Of a DNA stretch of 64,000 bases, positions 61,714-64,000 are shown in pieces. Positions within the stretch are counted from its first letter, which is position 1. Each line of letters starts with the position of its first letter. The position numbers and the translations under genes were made by a program. The stretch lies in contig CAVXSB010000002.1 of assembly GCA_963764315.1 (NCBI GenBank), forward strand, positions 310,001 through 374,000, written 5' to 3'. The notes under the pieces are model-generated. The model did no database searches. It was given only the letters and a program-made list of their open reading frames with translations, and was not told the origin of the DNA. Source of the DNA: DATLWN01 sp963764315 (lineage in GTDB: Bacteria > Pseudomonadota > Zetaproteobacteria > Mariprofundales > Mariprofundaceae).

Positions 61714-61808
61714 TCAGGTCGGCTCGGTCATTTCCACCATGATCTCCACCCGGCGACCAGCTGCGTACGCGCCGGCTTGGATGCCACAGCCTTACTTGTT
61801 GGCTTCAT
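61714..61808 (-). pseudogene. possible decayed C-terminal remnant of an OmpA-family protein
   Basis: Read on the minus strand with one frame change, the region gives TSKAVASKPARTQLVAG then RRVEIMVEMTEPT and a stop. The RRVEI end preceded by an A-S-x-P...AG stretch is how OmpA-like peptidoglycan-binding domains finish. Nothing upstream continues it. The rest of 61583-61891 shows no gene. Confidence 0.25.
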
Positions 61809-61891
61809 GCTCGCACGTTCCTGCTTCGCGGATTTGACCCGGGGCCGAGGCTCTGGTTGCTTGCCTCCCCACGTCGGCCATAGGAGGAGAC

Positions 61892-62185
61892 ATGATGGAG
61901 AACGACAACGTAATCCGCAGCGGCCTCACGCCGAGGCAGCACGCCCTTTACCAATGGGCGCACCTGCTGGTTGATTTCGCCGCCGCGCTGATGTTTGTCT
62001 CCGGCAGCATTTTCTTTCTTTATCCCGGATTCCAGGACACCGGATCCTGGCTGTTCCTGATCGGCAGTATCTTCTTCGCCATGAAACCGACCATCCGCCT
62101 GATGCGCTTTTTGCATATCCGGCGCCTGGCACACCGGGCGGAGCAATCGCTGGAAGGCTTGCTGCAAACGCATCATCTGCCCTGA
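61892..62185 (+). CDS. YrhK-domain membrane protein
   Basis: Protein of 97 aa with two transmembrane helices (LLVDFAAALMFVSGSIFFLY and GSWLFLIGSIFFAMKPTIRL). The YrhK pattern W-x(n)-GSxxFL..P....G.WLFxxGS is clear. A basic C-terminal tail follows. AGGAGGAGAC lies upstream of tandem ATGs at 61892 and 61895. Function of the family is unknown. Confidence 0.82.
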   Translation: MMENDNVIRSGLTPRQHALYQWAHLLVDFAAALMFVSGSIFFLYPGFQDTGSWLFLIGSIFFAMKPTIRLMRFLHIRRLAHRAEQSLEGLLQTHHLP

Positions 62186-62386
62186 CGGCCGGGTTCGGGA
62201 TCCAGAGCAGGAATGCCGGAACCCCTTGTTGCTCACAAGTACCCGAGCGTGATCTCACTCTTCCAACGAAAACCCATAAAAAAATAGTTATATAGAGGCG
62301 CCAAGCTCTCCGCTACGCTCCGAGTTCACCGCCTGTGAACGATGGGCGTTGGCACCAGGATCATAAAACGGCTTATCGAGGTGTAC

Positions 62387-62689
62387 ATGTTTATTGCAAT
62401 GAATCGGTTCAAAATCGCATCGGGCAGCGAGGATGTGTTCGTCGACATCTGGAAGAATCGGGAGACTCATCTGGAGACCGTGCCCGGATTCAAGGCGTTC
62501 CATCTGCTCAAGGGGCCCAGCAACGACGAATACACGCTGTTTGCCTCGCACACCACCTGGGAGTCACGCGACGCATTCGAAGACTGGACCAAGTCGGAGG
62601 CGTTCAGAAAGGCCCATGCCGGTGCCGGCGGAAATCGGGACATCTATCTCGGCCCGCCACAGCTCGAGCTCTTCGAAGACGCCTTTTAA
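62387..62689 (+). CDS. antibiotic biosynthesis monooxygenase (ABM) protein, IsdG-like
   Basis: Protein of 100 aa with the dimeric ferredoxin-like ABM fold. Alignment by eye to staphylococcal IsdG keeps the three key positions of haem-degrading mono-oxygenases: Asn6 in MFIAMNRF, Trp in TTWESRDAFEDW, and His in FRKAHAG. So cleavage of haem to release iron is likely, though quinol-type activity of other ABM proteins cannot be excluded. The ATG at 62387 follows GAGG by five bases. It ends at a strong terminator. No Fur box is evident upstream. Confidence 0.82.
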   Translation: MFIAMNRFKIASGSEDVFVDIWKNRETHLETVPGFKAFHLLKGPSNDEYTLFASHTTWESRDAFEDWTKSEAFRKAHAGAGGNRDIYLGPPQLELFEDAF

Positions 62690-62714
62690 TCGGGCCATTC
62701 CCGTCACCCAAGAA

Positions 62715-62742
62715 AAAGGGCCCCGGAATGCCGGGGCCCTTT
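62715..62742 (+). terminator. rho-independent terminator after the IsdG-like gene
   Basis: A perfect 12-bp stem, AAAGGGCCCCGG with its complement, around an AATG loop, ending in TTT, lies 25 bases after the stop. Confidence 0.9.
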
Positions 62743-62900
62743 GTGTGAACTGTGTCCGAAGGGGCGCTAGGGAGGGAGGGGAGGAGGGTGGCCCGCTCCG
62801 GACAAGAAGAACATTAGGCCTTTCGTGTTAGAAATATATGATGGTCGAATGAATATATATTCATGCTTGGACAACTCTGGGCAAGCCAGGCTAGCACCTG

Positions 62901-63389
62901 TCAATGCGGCGGCAATACCAGGATCTGACCGCTCATCTCCGGTTGGTGGATGCTGCATGTGAAACGGTAAAGGCCTTCCCGATGAAACGTGAAGACCAGC
63001 GACTTCTTCGCAAGCGGCGCCAGCATCGTGGACATCAACACCCTGTGCTGCGGGCCGATGAGCGTGAAATTATGCTCGTCATCCGGCTGAAGGTTCCACA
63101 ACCGTATTCGCGTCGGCTGATCACGGTAAACGGCGAAGAACGCAGGCGAGAAGGCATAGACCTCCCCGAACGTCGACAACTGACTTTTCGATTCCGTTTC
63201 CTTTACCGCCACGGCCAGGGTTTCGATGACCACCGTCTCCGAGGCTGGGCCATGCGTGGCAATGGTCACCTCGCTTCCCGAGGCATCATGCCGGGCCGGC
63301 AAGGAGAGGCCCGGTGACTCGCCAGCATAGGCATGGCTGTTCAACATGGTCGCCAGCAGGAGTCCCGTAGCGAAAGAGAGCTTGCTCAT
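62901..63389 (-). CDS. cupredoxin-like periplasmic copper protein
   Basis: Protein of 162 aa with a signal peptide (MSKLSFATGLLLATMLNSHA, cleavage near AYA-GE). The blue-copper ligand set is visible: His in DDEHNFTLIG, then Cys, His and Met in FTCSIHQPEMSGQI near the C-terminus. The Cys-x2-His-x3-Met spacing fits plastocyanin/azurin-type electron carriers. It may donate electrons in the periplasm or bind copper. The ATG at 63389 is preferred; ATG 63407 is possible. It converges on the IsdG-like gene. Confidence 0.85.
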   Translation of the reverse strand: MSKLSFATGLLLATMLNSHAYAGESPGLSLPARHDASGSEVTIATHGPASETVVIETLAVAVKETESKSQLSTFGEVYAFSPAFFAVYRDQPTRIRLWNLQPDDEHNFTLIGPQHRVLMSTMLAPLAKKSLVFTFHREGLYRFTCSIHQPEMSGQILVLPPH

Positions 63390-63444
63390 ACCGGAATTCC
63401 CCCTCATGGCTTTATAGGCACGAAAATACCACAATCATGGCGTC

Positions 63445-63475
63445 GGCGCCCGGGCGTAGCGGGCGCCCTACGCCC
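63445..63475. repeat. compound inverted repeat
   Basis: Two alternative stems share the same bases: GGCGCCCG (63445-63452) with CGGGCGCC (63460-63467), and GGGCGTAG (63452-63459) with CTACGCCC (63468-63475). Such nested, mutually exclusive hairpins are typical of REP-like intergenic elements. Apart from this, the tRNA-proximal structures and the two direct repeats, the spacer 63390-63717 shows no gene. Confidence 0.6.
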
Positions 63476-63678
63476 TGCCAACCCGGGGCCGCTTATACTT
63501 TCGCTACCGCCCCCTCTTCAATGGTCGAAGCCCCCATCTGCGATGCGTCTGGAAGCGATCAGCAGCGTCATGTGCAGGTAGGCGTGTGAATCGCTAACCG
63601 GCCATGTGATTTGTCGCCGACCGGCCAAGGTAATAGTCGTTCTACAACCCCGGACATTTCGTGTGCTATCTGGTTTCT

Positions 63679-63699
63679 CTGGTTGCACACTGGTTGCAC
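63679..63699. repeat. direct repeat near the tRNA-Lys 3' side
   Basis: CTGGTTGCAC occurs at 63679-63688 and again at 63690-63699, one base apart. It lies about 60 bases beyond the 3' end of tRNA-Lys, where integrase-type attachment regions are common, but no integrase or mobile gene is present. Confidence 0.5.
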
Positions 63700-63717
63700 G
63701 ACCGTGTTTTTGGCAAG

Positions 63718-63749
63718 AAAAAAGGGGCCGGAAAATTCCGTAACCCCTT
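63718..63749 (-). terminator. terminator of tRNA-Lys
   Basis: On the minus strand AAGGGG...CGGAA-TT-TTCCG...CCCCTT forms an interrupted hairpin followed by TTTTTT, nine bases after the CCA end of the tRNA. Confidence 0.75.
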
Positions 63750-63757
63750 GATTTATA

Positions 63758-63833
63758 TGGTGAGCCGTGCTGGGCTCGAACCAGCGACCCGCAGATTAAA
63801 AGTCTGCTGCTCTACCAACTGAGCTAACGGCCC
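63758..63833 (-). tRNA. tRNA-Lys (UUU)
   Basis: Minus-strand cloverleaf beginning GGGCCGTTAGCTCAGTTGGT. The anticodon is TTT in GACTTTTAATC, the T-loop is GTTCGAGCC, and the acceptor stem is closed by ACGGCTC with discriminator A and encoded CCA. Length 76 with CCA. Confidence 0.97.
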
Positions 63834-63852
63834 GACAATGGCGGCGAAGTTT

Positions 63853-63875
63853 GTCGATTTGCCCCGGGGTGTCAA
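63853..63875 (-). promoter_or_regulatory. probable promoter of tRNA-Lys
   Basis: A perfect TTGACA (63875-63870 on the minus strand) is followed after 16 bases by CAAACT, a weak minus-10. The tRNA 5' end lies about 20 bases further. The same spacer must hold the divergent promoter for the gene at 63942. Confidence 0.5.
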
Positions 63876-63941
63876 ACCATTTTGGCACAGATCGGGCCAA
63901 CCGTCTTCACCCCGCCCGCCGGTGGATGGTACACTCCGCTT

Positions 63942-64000
63942 ATGCGATTTGCCCCCGTCCCCGACTATCATATGCACACACCGCGCTGTAACCATGCCAC
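63942..64000 (+). CDS. PHP-domain histidinol-phosphatase family, N-terminus only
   Basis: The frame from ATG 63942 runs off the right edge. Its first residues, MRFAPVPDYHMHTPRCNHA, carry the first PHP metal-binding motif (H-x-H) in the DYHMHTPRCxHA form typical of HisJ/HisK-type histidinol phosphatases and related phosphoesterases. The rest lies outside the window, so the exact substrate cannot be set. Confidence 0.7.
   Translation, partial: MRFAPVPDYHMHTPRCNHA

Noticed and set aside
61714..61808. Intact OmpA-like gene
   Set aside because: Only a C-terminal-like fragment is visible and it needs a frame change, so it is listed as a doubtful remnant only.
63753..63995. Short minus-strand frame at the right end
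   Set aside because: It lies across the tRNA-Lys gene; the tRNA explains the sequence.

Overview
The window is about 64 kb of GC-rich, densely packed chromosome from what looks like an aerobic to microaerophilic gammaproteobacterium. The evidence is the gammaproteobacterial layout of the rimP-nusA-infB-rbfA-truB and yebC-ruvCAB-ybgC-tolQRAB-pal blocks, together with aat, coq7 and a bo3-type cyoABCDE operon. A complete squalene module (hpnCDE) points to hopanoid synthesis, and a secreted delta-class carbonic anhydrase points to handling of inorganic carbon. I cannot name the genus from the sequence. There are no rRNA genes, prophage, transposase genes or CRISPR arrays; two tRNA genes (Glu-UUC, Lys-UUU) lie near the right end.

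Layout. 0-11.2 kb: malQ, a SixA-type phosphatase, map, an exported unknown, aat, a DUF6544-like protein, the delta carbonic anhydrase, a frameshifted glycerate kinase, a YoaA/DinG helicase and an orphan pair of oligopeptide-type ABC ATPases. 11.3-13.9 kb: hsp20 behind a convincing sigma-32 promoter, a YqjD/YqjE/YqjK-like inner-membrane trio, and a GT-B-like glycosyltransferase preceded by a 13-base homopolymer tract. 14-19.5 kb: uvrB, a BaiN/HI0933 flavoprotein, typA/bipA and a small unknown. 19.6-29 kb: a small Cys4 protein, a variant uppP, a cyclophilin, and the transcription/translation operon running leftwards from rimP to truB with a DHH phosphoesterase inserted. 29-34.3 kb: thiO divergent from hpnCDE, a DnaA-box-rich spacer, and coq7. 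34.4-41.5 kb: yebC-ruvCAB-ybgC-tolQRAB, then pal with its own promoter and a strong terminator. 41.5-44 kb: damaged queE, intact queC and a di-haem peroxidase. 44.2-52.3 kb: a signalling and glycogen neighbourhood with a PAS-GGDEF protein, a TPR/glycosyltransferase-like protein, a COG4705-like membrane protein, glgP, a hemerythrin-PAS-GGDEF protein and a PAS protein. 52.6-58.5 kb: a second small Cys4 protein, a Fur-box-controlled beta-barrel candidate and cyoEDCBA. 58.7 kb to the end: small stress and envelope genes, a broken chimeric LuxR-type response regulator, the tRNAs, an IsdG-like haem mono-oxygenase, a cupredoxin and the first codons of a PHP-family histidinol phosphatase.

How the genes work together. 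Core information processing (rimP operon, ruvCAB, uvrB, bipA) and envelope integrity (Tol-Pal, uppP, hopanoid precursors, small membrane proteins) dominate. Iron, haem and oxygen form a second theme: haem O synthase and bo3 oxidase, an oxygen/iron-binding hemerythrin coupled to c-di-GMP synthesis, a Fur-regulated surface protein, an IsdG-like enzyme, a di-haem peroxidase and a cupredoxin.

The most interesting points are these. (1) Three genes (glycerate kinase, queE, the response regulator) each carry a net +1 frameshift, and in the response regulator the break coincides with an abrupt change of base composition. (2) Two small paralogues share a helical N-terminus and a conserved four-cysteine pattern. 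(3) A poly-G tract sits at the head of a short ORF that overlaps a glycosyltransferase start. (4) There are clear sigma-32 and Fur sites. (5) The TolA is unusually short and TonB-like.
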